NCBI GenBank assembly: GCA_965223735.1 | Contig: OZ245010.1 | Location: 1,116,001 to 1,180,000 of the forward strand | Length of the DNA: 64,000 nt | DNA from: CAYFZO01 sp965223735 | GTDB lineage: Bacteria > Pseudomonadota > Gammaproteobacteria > Poriferisulfidales > Oxydemutatoraceae | Direction of reading: 5' to 3' | Shown here: piece by piece, positions 34,239 through 44,028 of the stretch | Numbering within the stretch: the stretch's first letter is position 1 | Layout of the letters: every line of letters starts with the position of its first letter | Notes under the pieces: model-generated | Seen by the model: the letters and a program-made list of their open reading frames with translations, nothing else | Database searches by the model: none | What the model was told of the DNA's origin: nothing | Position numbers and translations under genes: made by a program

Positions 34239-35180
34239 CTAGGTTCGCTGTGCTCCATGATACAGATTCACCACGTGCCTTGCCTGAGCAAAGAACAGCC
34301 AACGCTCTGTAAAGATACCGACAAACGCCGAAACCAACGCGATGGCAAAGAGCCCATTGTGGAACAGACCGAGCACCGCAAACGCAAGCAGCAGCGTCGG
34401 CACCAGAAACGCCAGACAGGCGGCCAAAAGGCGCAATTGCAGCAAACGCCCGGCAGCCACCCGGTAGCTGAACTCGTCGGTTAAAAACGTCCCGGCCGTA
34501 TGTCCGACGTCGAGCAACCGCACACGGGCCTGCTTCAGGCCGGTCGCCGTATTCACGGTCGGGCCGTCAGATCTGGCGATGATCAAAATGTAATAAATAA
34601 AATGCATCGTGCCGGCCCACACAACGGCAGCAATAGCGGCGGCGATAAAGTACACCGGCAGATCGCCGCCCGCATACAATTGATATAAAAACAGGAACAA
34701 CAGCAACCCCGACATAATAGATAACAAAATATAGTTGGTCGGCGTCAGCGGCGTATGCCACTGGCGGATTGTCTTGAGACAGCCGTAGATCATGCCGGTC
34801 GAGAATACGGTGGCGAGCGCCAGAGCCAATATCAGCAAAGACAGCGCGATCCACCACCAGCCGTCGTGCATATCAAACCACCAGCACCCGAGATACAAAA
34901 GCGCCGGCGGATAGAAAGCAATCGCAAATACGCCTTCGCGCGACAACCACGAAGTCCTGAAACGACTGAAAGCGCGCCACGCGTTCTTCGGGTTGGCGAG
35001 GTGCAGCGTTGAAGACAGCAGGCCGCCGGTGACCAATACAAGGCCGACGATACTCGCGGCAATAGCAATTTCCGAATCAAAACCGCGATCAAAAATACCG
35101 GAGACCGCAAGCGCCATGAACAACCCATACCCAAACCCCGAAAGCACCGTAAAAAAAATTACCGAAAGCGCCGGATGCAT
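34239..35180 (-). CDS. soeC: Sulfite dehydrogenase membrane anchor SoeC (DmsC family)
   Basis: 313-residue DmsC/NrfD-type anchor with about eight membrane helices, starting MHPALSVIFFTVLSGFGYGL. It would hold the SoeAB dimer at the inner face of the cytoplasmic membrane and pass electrons to quinone. RVAAGRLLQLRLLAACLAFL and NPKNAWRAFSRFRTSWLSRE are typical of this branch. Third gene of soeABC, 17 bp after soeB; its end lies against the TnpB element. Confidence 0.85.
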   Translation of the reverse strand: MHPALSVIFFTVLSGFGYGLFMALAVSGIFDRGFDSEIAIAASIVGLVLVTGGLLSSTLHLANPKNAWRAFSRFRTSWLSREGVFAIAFYPPALLYLGCWWFDMHDGWWWIALSLLILALALATVFSTGMIYGCLKTIRQWHTPLTPTNYILLSIMSGLLLFLFLYQLYAGGDLPVYFIAAAIAAVVWAGTMHFIYYILIIARSDGPTVNTATGLKQARVRLLDVGHTAGTFLTDEFSYRVAAGRLLQLRLLAACLAFLVPTLLLAFAVLGLFHNGLFAIALVSAFVGIFTERWLFFAQARHVVNLYHGAQRT

Positions 35181-35197
35181 GGCCTCGTCCCCGCTGC

Positions 35198-35896
35198 CTA
35201 CCTGCTCACGCTGCGATTGACCCAATCCTTGACCTTGTCAATCAGCCCGACTTTGGGCGGCGCCTCATGGCTTTGCACCCGCACAGGCTCCCTCGACGGC
35301 AGGTACATATTGGTCGGCTTGTAGCCGAGTTCAGGCATCAGGGGTTGACCGCCGCGTTCACGCGTTAACTTCGACACTTCGGAATTCGGATCGTCATAGT
35401 CGCCGAAAAAGCGCGCGTGAGCGGGGCAGGTCATCACACAAGCCGGCTGACGCTCCTCTTGCGGCAGCTCCTCGTCATAGATGCGATCTATACACAAAGT
35501 GCACTTTTTCATTACTCCGTCTTCACGGTCGAGTTCGCGCGCGCCGTAGGGGCACGCCCAAGCACAGTAGTTGCAACCCATGCACTTGTCCTGATCCACC
35601 AGCACGATCCCATCTTCGGGACGCTTGTAGGACGCACCGGTCGGGCACACCGTCACACAGTCGGCATCTTCGCAGTGCATGCACGACATCGGGAAATGCA
35701 CGGTCTTGTTATCCGGGTAATCCCCGACTTCGTAATTGCGTATGCGGTTGAACCACACACCGCTGGGATCCCTGCCGAAGGGGTTGTAATCAGTAAGCGG
35801 GCCGGTCGTGCCCGACGTGTTCCATTGCTTGCACGCAACGGCGCATGCATTGCAGCCTACGCAGGTATCCAGATCAATCGCGAGTCCGAGTCGCAT
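35198..35896 (-). CDS. soeB: Sulfite dehydrogenase iron-sulfur subunit SoeB
   Basis: 232 residues, four [4Fe-4S] cluster motifs of the DmsB type: CVGCNACAVACKQWN, CMHCEDADCVTVCPTGA, CMGCNYCAWACPYGA and CTLCIDRI with CVMTCPAHARFFGD. It wires SoeA to SoeC. Start set at MRLGLAID because it overlaps the soeA stop as TAATG; an ATG three codons earlier is possible. Confidence 0.9.
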   Translation of the reverse strand: MRLGLAIDLDTCVGCNACAVACKQWNTSGTTGPLTDYNPFGRDPSGVWFNRIRNYEVGDYPDNKTVHFPMSCMHCEDADCVTVCPTGASYKRPEDGIVLVDQDKCMGCNYCAWACPYGARELDREDGVMKKCTLCIDRIYDEELPQEERQPACVMTCPAHARFFGDYDDPNSEVSKLTRERGGQPLMPELGYKPTNMYLPSREPVRVQSHEAPPKVGLIDKVKDWVNRSVSR

Positions 35897-38826
35897 TACT
35901 TCCACCCCCGCGTCAGCACATCACGCATCGTGCGCCGCAGGTTCACCGCCGTGTGCGTGCTGTAGCGCAGAATCGGCCGGTCTCCATTGCCTTGCGGCGC
36001 CGGCACCGGCTCAAACTGCGGCCAACTGCCGTGCTCGTGTTTGTCGGCAGGGTAAATCCTGACTCTGAGGTCGTACCACGCCGCCTGTCCCGTCACCGGG
36101 TCCGAGTTGGTCAGCCTGCGCCCATCTCCGGCATCGGGCAGCAGTTCCGAAATCAGATGATTCAAAAGAAAGCCGTCGGTCGCCTCGTTGGCATCCTCGC
36201 TCAAGCCCCACGCCCCGCGTTGCTTGCCGACCGCGTTCCACGTCCACACCGTGTTCTCCTGCGTGCCTTCCATCAACTTGACCTGCGCACGTACCCGGCC
36301 GTTGCGTGATTCGATCCACACCCAGGACAGGTCTTTGATATTGAGCCGCTCTCCCCGACGGCGGTTCATATAAAGCATGTTCTGCGCAAGAATTTGCCTG
36401 AGCCATGCATTTTGAGAATCCCACGAGTGATACATCAGCATCGGTCGCTGCGTGATCGCGTAGAACGGATACTCTTCAAGATCCACGCGCGCCTGCTCGA
36501 GCGGCATATAGTGAAACGGCAGCGGGTCAAAAAAAGTCTTCACGCGGTCGCGGTCGCTTTCCTTGTTCGGTTGCGGCCCGTCGTACAAACCCATCGCGGC
36601 GAGCCTGAACTTCTGCAATGATTCTGAATACAGTTCAATCACAATCGGATCGGCGACGGCGTTGAAACCGACTTCTTTTGCAAACTCGAGATAATCCTTA
36701 TTGGCAAACCGGAAGAACCGCTGATTCTCGGGCAATTCGTAATAAAAAAAGGATTCGTTTTCCACATACCGCTCCCACTGCCGCGGATTCGGCTTGCCGC
36801 GAACCGACTGCTCGCCATTCTCGCCGCGCCAGCCGGCGAGAAACCCAACGCCCGGCGCTTTCTCAAAACGGGTGATGAAATCCCTGTAACCCTGATATTT
36901 ACGGCTGCCGTCCTCGTTGACGAACGCCGGAAATTTGAGCCGCGACGCCAACTCCACCATCACCTCCTGCCATGGGCGCACGTCACGGTCCGGTTCGAGC
37001 ACCGGCGCGCGGATGGAATCACACACCGCATCGGGGTCCGAAATCGGACGGTCGAGTATTGAGATCGCATCGTAGCGCTCAAGATAAGTCGTATCCGGCA
37101 GAACCAGATCCGCAAAATTGACCATTTCCGAACGAAAAGCATCGACGACCACAAGAAACGGGATTTTATACTCGCCGTTTTCATCCTTCTGCTTCAGCAT
37201 CTCACGCGCCCGCGTCGTATTCATGCTCGAGTTCCATGCCATATTCGCCATGAACATCAACAAGGTGTCTATCGGATAAGGATCAGCGTTGACGGCGTTG
37301 GTGATCACCATGTGCATCAGGCCGTGGTTCGCAAGCGGCGCCTCCCACGAGTACGCCTTATCGATGCGCAGAGGGTTGCCGTCTTCGTCCACGACCAGAT
37401 CTTCGGGGCAGGTCGGGAAGCCGAGCGGCGGCGCGTCCAGCGGCTCACCCGGCACCGTGGAGCGTGCCGGCTTCAGCGGCGGCGGCACGTGTTTGGGATA
37501 AGGTGCTTTCGCGCGGTGGCCGCCGGGGCAGTCAATCGTGCCGAGTAATATCTGCAACAAATGCAGGGCGCGGCAGGCCTGAAATCCATTCGAATGCGCC
37601 GAGATGCCGCGCATCGCATGCATCGAAACCGGGCGCCCGATGAACTTGTCGTGCTTACGTCCCGTCCAGTCAGTCCACTCGCAGTCCACTTCTATCGTCT
37701 CCTTGAAAGCGACGTGCGCCATCTCCAGCGCAAGACGTTCAATCGTGCCTGCAGAAACACCGCACACTTCAGTTGCGCGCGCGGGTGAATATTCACCGCT
37801 CAAGTAACGCTCGGCCAGTAAAGTAAAAGACGTTTTGACGTGCACGCCCTCGGGCGTGATGAACTCGCCGAACAAGGCCGGCCTGACGCCCTCCGCCATC
37901 GCATCGACAAAGACACCGGTCTCCACGTCGCGCACCAGCGGATTGCCGTCAGCGTCGCGATAGAATAAGCCATGCCCCCGCTCACCCGGTTTTTGCACTA
38001 CCAGATAAGGCGCGTTGGTGTAGCGGATCAGGAATTCCCAGTCGAACAACTCACGCTCGATTAAAACGTGCGCCATTGACAACGCGAGCATGGCGTCGGT
38101 CCCCGGCCTGATCGGCACCCACTCATCGGCAATCGCCTGATAGCCGGTACGCACCGGATTGATCGCAACGAACTTGACGCCGCGACGCTTCAGTTTCTCG
38201 AGTCCGATCTTTATCGGATTGGAAGAATGATCTTCGGCAACGCCCCACATCACGAAATACTTTGTGCGTTCCCAATCAGGATCGCCAAACTCCCAGAACG
38301 AATGCCCCATCGTGTAAAGACCGCCCGCCGCCATATTCACCGAACAAAATCCGCCGTGCGTAGCCCAGTTGAAAGTTCCGAACTGTTGCGCCCACAAACC
38401 GGTCAGCGCCTGCATTTGATCGCGCCCGGTAAAATAAGCCAGCTTTTTCGGGTCGGTTTTACGGATTTTGTCGAGCCGCTCAACCAATATGTCGAGTGCG
38501 CGCTCCCAAGAAATTTGTTCAAATTCGCCCGCGCCGCGTTCACTCTCCGGCTTTCTCAACAGCGGTTTGCTCAACTTGGCCGGCGACTCCTGCTTCATGA
38601 TGCCGGCGTTGCCCTTGGCGCAGAGCACGCCCTGATTGACCGGATGTCTGGCATTGCCCTGGATGAAACGGATCTTATTGTCCTCGATCGTCACTTTGAT
38701 CCCGCAACGACACGCGCACATATAGCAGGTCGTGTACTTGACCTGCTGACGGGCGTGGTCTTCAAACCGGGGCAACCGGCTTTCGGCATGCGCCGAAGCG
38801 GTGATGTTCTTGGGCTCAACGGCCAT
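35896..38826 (-). CDS. soeA: Sulfite dehydrogenase molybdopterin subunit SoeA
   Basis: 976-residue DMSO-reductase-family protein with N-terminal cluster motif CYMCACRCGIKV...GVLCAKG and the MGD-binding domains. There is no Tat signal, so it acts in the cytoplasm, which together with DmsB- and DmsC-like partners fits SoeABC, the cytoplasmic sulfite-oxidising enzyme of purple sulfur and other sulfur-oxidising bacteria. Alternatives in this superfamily are polysulfide or tetrathionate reductases; length and subunit set favour SoeA. Start set at MAVEPKNITAS. Confidence 0.85.
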   Translation of the reverse strand: MAVEPKNITASAHAESRLPRFEDHARQQVKYTTCYMCACRCGIKVTIEDNKIRFIQGNARHPVNQGVLCAKGNAGIMKQESPAKLSKPLLRKPESERGAGEFEQISWERALDILVERLDKIRKTDPKKLAYFTGRDQMQALTGLWAQQFGTFNWATHGGFCSVNMAAGGLYTMGHSFWEFGDPDWERTKYFVMWGVAEDHSSNPIKIGLEKLKRRGVKFVAINPVRTGYQAIADEWVPIRPGTDAMLALSMAHVLIERELFDWEFLIRYTNAPYLVVQKPGERGHGLFYRDADGNPLVRDVETGVFVDAMAEGVRPALFGEFITPEGVHVKTSFTLLAERYLSGEYSPARATEVCGVSAGTIERLALEMAHVAFKETIEVDCEWTDWTGRKHDKFIGRPVSMHAMRGISAHSNGFQACRALHLLQILLGTIDCPGGHRAKAPYPKHVPPPLKPARSTVPGEPLDAPPLGFPTCPEDLVVDEDGNPLRIDKAYSWEAPLANHGLMHMVITNAVNADPYPIDTLLMFMANMAWNSSMNTTRAREMLKQKDENGEYKIPFLVVVDAFRSEMVNFADLVLPDTTYLERYDAISILDRPISDPDAVCDSIRAPVLEPDRDVRPWQEVMVELASRLKFPAFVNEDGSRKYQGYRDFITRFEKAPGVGFLAGWRGENGEQSVRGKPNPRQWERYVENESFFYYELPENQRFFRFANKDYLEFAKEVGFNAVADPIVIELYSESLQKFRLAAMGLYDGPQPNKESDRDRVKTFFDPLPFHYMPLEQARVDLEEYPFYAITQRPMLMYHSWDSQNAWLRQILAQNMLYMNRRRGERLNIKDLSWVWIESRNGRVRAQVKLMEGTQENTVWTWNAVGKQRGAWGLSEDANEATDGFLLNHLISELLPDAGDGRRLTNSDPVTGQAAWYDLRVRIYPADKHEHGSWPQFEPVPAPQGNGDRPILRYSTHTAVNLRRTMRDVLTRGWK

Positions 38827-39021
38827 GTCTAAAAGCGATGCTTCAAAGCGGAAACTCAACTGTCATCACTGATACGGCAAATAGCCTCAAAGTCTATAGC
38901 GAACTCATCGCTGCGGTCAATAAGACTTTAGTGATAACTCAAGACCCCGTCTTGCACAATACCGCACGGCACGGCACACTTGCATTTTGTCATGCCCTTT
39001 CAGTCCGGCCGCTTGCCCATT

Positions 39022-39768
39022 ATGTTTGAATCAAACTTCGTCGAAGGCCGTGTTATCGAAAACAAGCACTGGACCGACCACCTCTACTCACTGCGCATCG
39101 AGGCGGAAGCCGCTTCGTTCACGGCCGGGCAATTCGGAAAACTCGCGCTCAACGTTGCCGGAGAACGCGTCGCACGACCATATTCTTTTGTAAACGCACC
39201 GCACGAACCGATACTTGAATTCTATTCGTCGATCGTTCCCGGAGGGCCATTGTCATCGCGCCTGGCGGCGCTCAAAAGCGGAAACAAGGTGTGGGTCACC
39301 AACAAAGGCTCAGGCTTTCTGGTGCTCGACGAAGTGCCCGAAGCAAAATACCTGTGGTTGCTGTCAACCGGTACTGCAATCGGCCCGTTTCTTTCAATCC
39401 TGAAAACCGCCGAACCGTGGCGACGCTTCGAGCGCATCGTATTGATCCACGCCGTGCGCCATGTCAAAGAGCTGTCTTATCGCAACATCATCGCGCAGCT
39501 TGAGAAAGAACATTCCGGCCGCTTCGCAATAATCCCGTTCGTCAGCCGTGAACAGACCGACTTTGCCGTGCACGGCAGAATTCCCGCCGCGATCGAAGAC
39601 GGCTCGCTGGAGAAACACGCGAACATGCCGTTTAGCGATGACACCCAGGTAATGATCTGCGGCAACCCGGGCATGGTGAAAGACTCGACCGCTGTGCTCG
39701 AGGCCAAAGGCCTCAAAAAGAACCGCCGCCGTACGCCGGGACATATCACGGTTGAGCGGTACTGGTAA
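39022..39768 (+). CDS. fpr: Ferredoxin--NADP(+) reductase
   Basis: 248 residues. FAD-binding RPYSFVNAP, NADP-binding WLLSTGTAIGPFLSIL and MICGNPGMVKD, and the subclass I bacterial ending (HITVERYW). Exchanges electrons between NADPH and ferredoxin or flavodoxin. Divergent from soeA with about 195 bp between the starts. Start MFESNFVEGRVI; an upstream Met is in frame but outside the family pattern. Confidence 0.92.
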   Translation: MFESNFVEGRVIENKHWTDHLYSLRIEAEAASFTAGQFGKLALNVAGERVARPYSFVNAPHEPILEFYSSIVPGGPLSSRLAALKSGNKVWVTNKGSGFLVLDEVPEAKYLWLLSTGTAIGPFLSILKTAEPWRRFERIVLIHAVRHVKELSYRNIIAQLEKEHSGRFAIIPFVSREQTDFAVHGRIPAAIEDGSLEKHANMPFSDDTQVMICGNPGMVKDSTAVLEAKGLKKNRRRTPGHITVERYW

Positions 39769-40234
39769 AATCAGGACAAATGGATCAACCCGAAATCGTC
39801 AAATTGCTCATCTCCACTTTTCGACGCCCCGCCCGCAACTGTCAAATCCACCGAAAACTCCGGTGCCACAAACTGCTCAACGGCCTCGGCGATCACCCCC
39901 ACGCATTCGTTCCCGACCCATCACGAGACGCCAGATACCCACTGAACGCGCACAGCTTATCCTCTATCACTCTTTTCCAGAAAACTCAGCAATTTCAACT
40001 TCCGGACGCTTGTAGAACCATCATACGACCGCGTTCTTGAATTAATGAAGAAACCGAAACCATCGCTGCACCGGTTTCCTGAAGAAATGAGCAGAAATTT
40101 CCATCCGGCGATGCAGATGATCGGTGCAAAATGCAACGGGAACGCCACTGAAATGGTGTCATCAGCGTAATTCGCAGCGCGGCAACTGACGACACGGTCG
40201 GTCTGCCCATACCCCGCAAGACCGGCGGGCCAAG
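39769..40234. other. Gene-free stretch between fpr and the GT10 array
   Basis: 466 bp in which I find no supported gene, RNA or repeat. Short open frames exist on both strands but match nothing I know. It may be decayed coding sequence. Confidence 0.5.
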
Positions 40235-41293
40235 CTAAACATCGACTTTTCGCCGCAACAACTCCCCTTTCAGTTTGAGGTAGATCAAGCTCGAAACAAT
40301 TCTGCAATAAGAACGCAAGAACAGGATCATGCGCAGCATCTTCCAGTATTTAATACTTTTTATATTGTTGCGGCGACGCAAGGCTTCCTTTATAATGGCA
40401 CGGCAATGATCAGTGATGTCCCGCAAGATGACATGCAACCGTGAGCTCGGCAAAACAATCGGCGCATTGCGGTATTCCTCATACAGACGCGGGCTGTTGT
40501 CTATTTCCCTGACCCTTTCCACCACGTCGTCAAAGGTCTCGTAGTCGTGGCAATTGACGAACGCTTCGGGGTTGAAGTATTCCGCAACCCGCGGACACCC
40601 CCAGTAGATGGGAATACTGCCCGTGAAAAATGCGTGCCAGATCTTCTCGGTCAGGTAATTTTCAGCCGAAGCATGTTCAAAGGCGATGGTGAATTTGTAA
40701 TTTGCCAGAAAGTCCAGTTTTGCCGGCCATCTTCTTTTGGGAGCCTCTTCGGGTATCGGCGGCATGTTGTTGAGGCTTGCGCCTGGACAGTCCACTTTTT
40801 TATATTGCGCCAGCAACTTGCAAAAATCCCGGCGCACTTTAGTGGATTCAATATAATCGTTTGAATAGACGAAGTTGCAAAACCGCGTTTTGGGGGTCTC
40901 GAGCAGCTTTTCAATTTCTTCGCTTTTCTCTCCTCCAAATACATAAGCCAGCCGCGAAGGGACTGACGGCACTATCCACGCGCAGTTTTTCCCATCCGTG
41001 GGGTTGTAGGAAAAGGAAAAATCCGTGGGGGGGTGGGGGGGCATATTTTCACCGCTGACACCAACCAGTACCGATTTCCAACCGAACCGTCGCCACATCA
41101 ACAAGATTTCCTTATACAATTTCAACGGGTTCCCTCCATATTGCACAAAAACGATATCCGGGGCACGTTCCCGAAGAATATACTCGTATTGTTTGGGAAA
41201 GTACACCCGAACAAAGAAATCCGGAAACTGACCCCGCCAGTTGGAATCAAAATAAATCGGCGGCAGGTCGGACATTCGGGTATCGCCAGTCAT
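40235..41293 (-). CDS. GT10-family glycosyltransferase, copy C
   Basis: 352 residues. GT10 signature YKFTIAFEHASAENYLTEKI, then HAFFTGSIPIYWGCPRVAEY and FNPEAFVNCHDYETF. Start at MTGDTRMSDLPPIYF, coupled to the upstream copy by ATGA, with AAGGAGG nine bases before. The first 130 residues differ much from copies A and B (SNWRGQFPDFFVRVYFPKQY), while the C-terminal donor domain is close, so acceptor choice may differ. Probable role: fucose (or another 6-deoxy sugar) transfer to a surface glycan. Confidence 0.87.
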   Translation of the reverse strand: MTGDTRMSDLPPIYFDSNWRGQFPDFFVRVYFPKQYEYILRERAPDIVFVQYGGNPLKLYKEILLMWRRFGWKSVLVGVSGENMPPHPPTDFSFSYNPTDGKNCAWIVPSVPSRLAYVFGGEKSEEIEKLLETPKTRFCNFVYSNDYIESTKVRRDFCKLLAQYKKVDCPGASLNNMPPIPEEAPKRRWPAKLDFLANYKFTIAFEHASAENYLTEKIWHAFFTGSIPIYWGCPRVAEYFNPEAFVNCHDYETFDDVVERVREIDNSPRLYEEYRNAPIVLPSSRLHVILRDITDHCRAIIKEALRRRNNIKSIKYWKMLRMILFLRSYCRIVSSLIYLKLKGELLRRKVDV

Positions 41294-42387
41294 CCAGGAT
41301 AACCTCCTTGCCTTATTGCAGCGACCTTTAATCTCAGTTTGATATAAATCATCTTGCAAACAGTTTTTATAAGTTGTGGTGAAATTTTATAATGGGACAT
41401 ACAGAACAGGATCATGCGCGGCAGCTTCCAGTATTTAATGCCTTTTTCATTGCGGCGACGCAAGGCTTCCTTCGTGATGGCACGGCAATGATCGGTGATG
41501 TCCCGCGAGATAACATGCAGCCGTGAGCTCGGCAAAACAATCGGCGCATTGCGGTATTTCTCATACAGACGCAGGCTGTTGTCTATCTCCCTGACCCTTT
41601 CCACGGCGTCTTCAAAGGTCCTGTAATCGTGGCAATTGACGAACGCTTCGGGGTTGAAGTATTCCGCAACCCGCGGACACCCCCAGTAGATGGGAATGCT
41701 GCCTGTGAAAAAAGCGTGCCAGATCTTCTCGGTCAGGTAATGTTCAGCCGAAGTGTGTTCAAAAGCGATGGTGAATTTGTAATCTTTCAGAAAGTTTAAT
41801 TTTAGCGACCAATCACTTCTGAGAGTCTCCCGGGGCATCCGCCACATGTTGTTAAGGCTTGGGCCCGGACAATCCACTTTTTTATATTGCGCCAGCAATT
41901 TGCAGAAATCCCGGCGCACTTTGGTTTCACGATAGTCGTCTGAATAGACGAAGTTGCAAAACCGCGTTTTGGGGGTCTTGATCAGCTTTTCGATCTCTTC
42001 GCTTCGCTTTCCCCCAAACAGGTATACCGTCCGTGAAGGGCTTGACGGCATTATCCACGCACAGTTTTTCCCGCCCGTCGGGTTGAAGGAAAAGGAAAAA
42101 TCCGCGTAGTGGGGTGGAGCCAAATTTTCATAACTGACAACGATCAGTACCGGTTTCCAGCCGAACCGCCATCTCAACGGCAAGACTTTCCTATAAGCCC
42201 CTTCCTCCCATATCCGCTGGCACAGCATGAAAACGATATCCGGATCGCGCTCCCGGAAAATATATTCGTACTGTTCAGGAAAGTACTGAAAAACAGCGCG
42301 CCTCGGAAACCAGCCTCGCCAGTCGAAGCTAGAATCGTAACTAAAATAAATCGGCGGCAGGTCGGACATTCGGGTATCGCCAGTCAT
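41290..42387 (-). CDS. GT10-family glycosyltransferase, copy B
   Basis: 365 residues, nearly identical to copy A over the whole length. Visible differences are clustered: LCQRIWEEGAYRK here against QGRQIWEEMAYRK, NMWRMPRETL against NMSPMPRETL, RTVYLF against RTAYLF, VSYENL against VSSENL and YLTEKI against YLSEKI. Same ATGA coupling and AAGGAGG site as copy C. A recent tandem duplicate. Confidence 0.87.
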   Translation of the reverse strand: MTGDTRMSDLPPIYFSYDSSFDWRGWFPRRAVFQYFPEQYEYIFRERDPDIVFMLCQRIWEEGAYRKVLPLRWRFGWKPVLIVVSYENLAPPHYADFSFSFNPTGGKNCAWIMPSSPSRTVYLFGGKRSEEIEKLIKTPKTRFCNFVYSDDYRETKVRRDFCKLLAQYKKVDCPGPSLNNMWRMPRETLRSDWSLKLNFLKDYKFTIAFEHTSAEHYLTEKIWHAFFTGSIPIYWGCPRVAEYFNPEAFVNCHDYRTFEDAVERVREIDNSLRLYEKYRNAPIVLPSSRLHVISRDITDHCRAITKEALRRRNEKGIKYWKLPRMILFCMSHYKISPQLIKTVCKMIYIKLRLKVAAIRQGGYPG

Positions 42388-43481
42388 CCAGGATAACCTC
42401 CTTGCCTTATTGCAGCGACCTTTAATCTCAGTTTGATATAAATCATCTTGCAAACAGTTTTTATAAGTTGTGGTGAAATTTTATAATGGGACATACAGAA
42501 CAGGATCATGCGCGGCAGCTTCCAGTATTTAATGCCTTTTTCATTGCGGCGACGCAAGGCTTCCTTCGTGATGGCACGGCAATGATCGGTGATGTCCCGC
42601 GAGATAACATGCAGCCGTGAGCTCGGCAAAACAATCGGCGCATTGCGGTATTTCTCATACAGACGCAGGCTGTTGTCTATCTCCCTGACCCTTTCCACGG
42701 CGTCTTCAAAGGTCCTGTAATCGTGGCAATTGACGAACGCTTCGGGGTTGAAGTATTCCGCAACCCGCGGACACCCCCAGTAGATGGGAATGCTGCCTGT
42801 GAAAAAAGCGTGCCAGATCTTCTCGGACAGGTAATGTTCAGCCGAAGTGTGTTCAAAAGCGATGGTGAATTTGTAATCTTTCAGAAAGTTTAATTTTAGC
42901 GACCAATCACTTCTGAGAGTCTCCCGGGGCATCGGCGACATGTTGTTAAGGCTTGGGCCCGGACAATCCACTTTTTTATATTGCGCCAGCAATTTGCAGA
43001 AATCCCGGCGCACTTTGGTTTCACGATAGTCGTCTGAATAGACGAAGTTGCAAAACCGCGTTTTGGGGGTCTTGATCAGCTTTTCGATCTCTTCGCTTCG
43101 CTTTCCCCCAAACAGGTATGCCGTCCGTGAAGGGCTTGACGGCATTATCCACGCACAGTTTTTCCCGCCCGTCGGGTTGAAGGAAAAGGAAAAATCCGCG
43201 TAGTGGGGTGGAGCCAAATTTTCAGAACTGACAACGATCAGTACCGGTTTCCAGCCGAACCGCCATCTCAACGGCAAGACTTTCCTATAAGCCATTTCCT
43301 CCCATATCTGCCTGCCCTGCATGAAAACGATATCCGGATCGCGCTCCCGGAAAATATATTCGTACTGTTCAGGAAAGTACTGAAAAACAGCGCGCCTCGG
43401 AAACCAGCCTCGCCAGTCGAGGCTAGAATCGTAACTAAAATAAATCGGCGGCAGGTCGGATGTTCGGGCGTCGTCAATCAT
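42384..43481 (-). CDS. GT10-family glycosyltransferase, copy A
   Basis: 365 residues and first in the array. Start MIDDARTSDLPPIYFSYDSS. Core as in copy B (HAFFTGSIPIYWGCPRVAEY). GGGGCTGCCCCGG-rich sequence rather than AAGGAGG precedes the start, so initiation differs from that of B and C. The C-terminal 60 residues are basic with hydrophobic patches, as in membrane-associated bacterial fucosyltransferases. Confidence 0.87.
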   Translation of the reverse strand: MIDDARTSDLPPIYFSYDSSLDWRGWFPRRAVFQYFPEQYEYIFRERDPDIVFMQGRQIWEEMAYRKVLPLRWRFGWKPVLIVVSSENLAPPHYADFSFSFNPTGGKNCAWIMPSSPSRTAYLFGGKRSEEIEKLIKTPKTRFCNFVYSDDYRETKVRRDFCKLLAQYKKVDCPGPSLNNMSPMPRETLRSDWSLKLNFLKDYKFTIAFEHTSAEHYLSEKIWHAFFTGSIPIYWGCPRVAEYFNPEAFVNCHDYRTFEDAVERVREIDNSLRLYEKYRNAPIVLPSSRLHVISRDITDHCRAITKEALRRRNEKGIKYWKLPRMILFCMSHYKISPQLIKTVCKMIYIKLRLKVAAIRQGGYPG

Positions 43482-43632
43482 CCGGGGCAGCCCCTTTACC
43501 TTACCTTCTTTACCTTCTTTGCAACAGCTCTTGTTTGAAGTTTAAAGTTGCGGGAAAATAGTCTTCCTCTATTACATGAAAGTCAGTCGGCAACCCTGTA
43601 CTGTCCGCGTCAAAGTCTATCACAATTAAAAT

Positions 43633-43653
43633 GGGAATTATTTACAATAGTCC
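43633..43653 (+). repeat. Solitary end of the TnpB-type element
   Basis: A 21-bp stretch beginning GGGAATTATTTAC that equals the left end at 32987-33007 but for one base. No tnpB or second end is found near, so it is a solo end or the trace of an excised element. Confidence 0.6.
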
Positions 43654-43668
43654 CTAAACATCATCAAA

Positions 43669-43969
43669 CATCATCGCGGCGTTGCTCGTAAGTCTCGTCC
43701 GTGAGAAACCATTTGCCCTCGCCACCTTCCGCCCTGCTCTTGCGGTATGCCTTGCCGGTGTTTTCAAGTTCTCGCAATGCGTTTCACACGTACCCGTCGT
43801 TTGGCTTGTCGCCGCGATACAAGCCTAGTGCGCGACCTATCTCGGCAGGTGTAATCCCGCCTGAACACGCTTTTGAAGCGCCGACCATTGAGGAGTGGCT
43901 GATCAAAGAATTGAAACCCGAGAGAAACAAATACGGTTTGCGGGACAGTTCCTGAAAGGAGCCCATCAA
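43669..43969 (-). pseudogene. Decayed winged-helix-like protein fragment
   Basis: Minus-strand reading gives ITPAEIGRALGLYRGDKPND, then GYV, a TGA, and NALRELENTGKAYRKSRAEG, GEGKWFLTDETYEQRRDDV up to a stop at 43669. This looks like a winged-helix domain broken by one nonsense codon. The upstream part does not match it. I cannot name the family. Confidence 0.4.
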
Positions 43970-44028
43970 AGAGTTGACCTTCCGGACAGCGCGACCAACA
44001 AAGTTTCACCCGGGAAAACAAATGCGTT

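Noticed and set aside
39780..40040. Plus-strand frame MDQPEIVKLLISTFRRP
   Set aside because: No recognisable domain and basic, low-quality composition in the rest; could be decayed coding sequence but I cannot support it.
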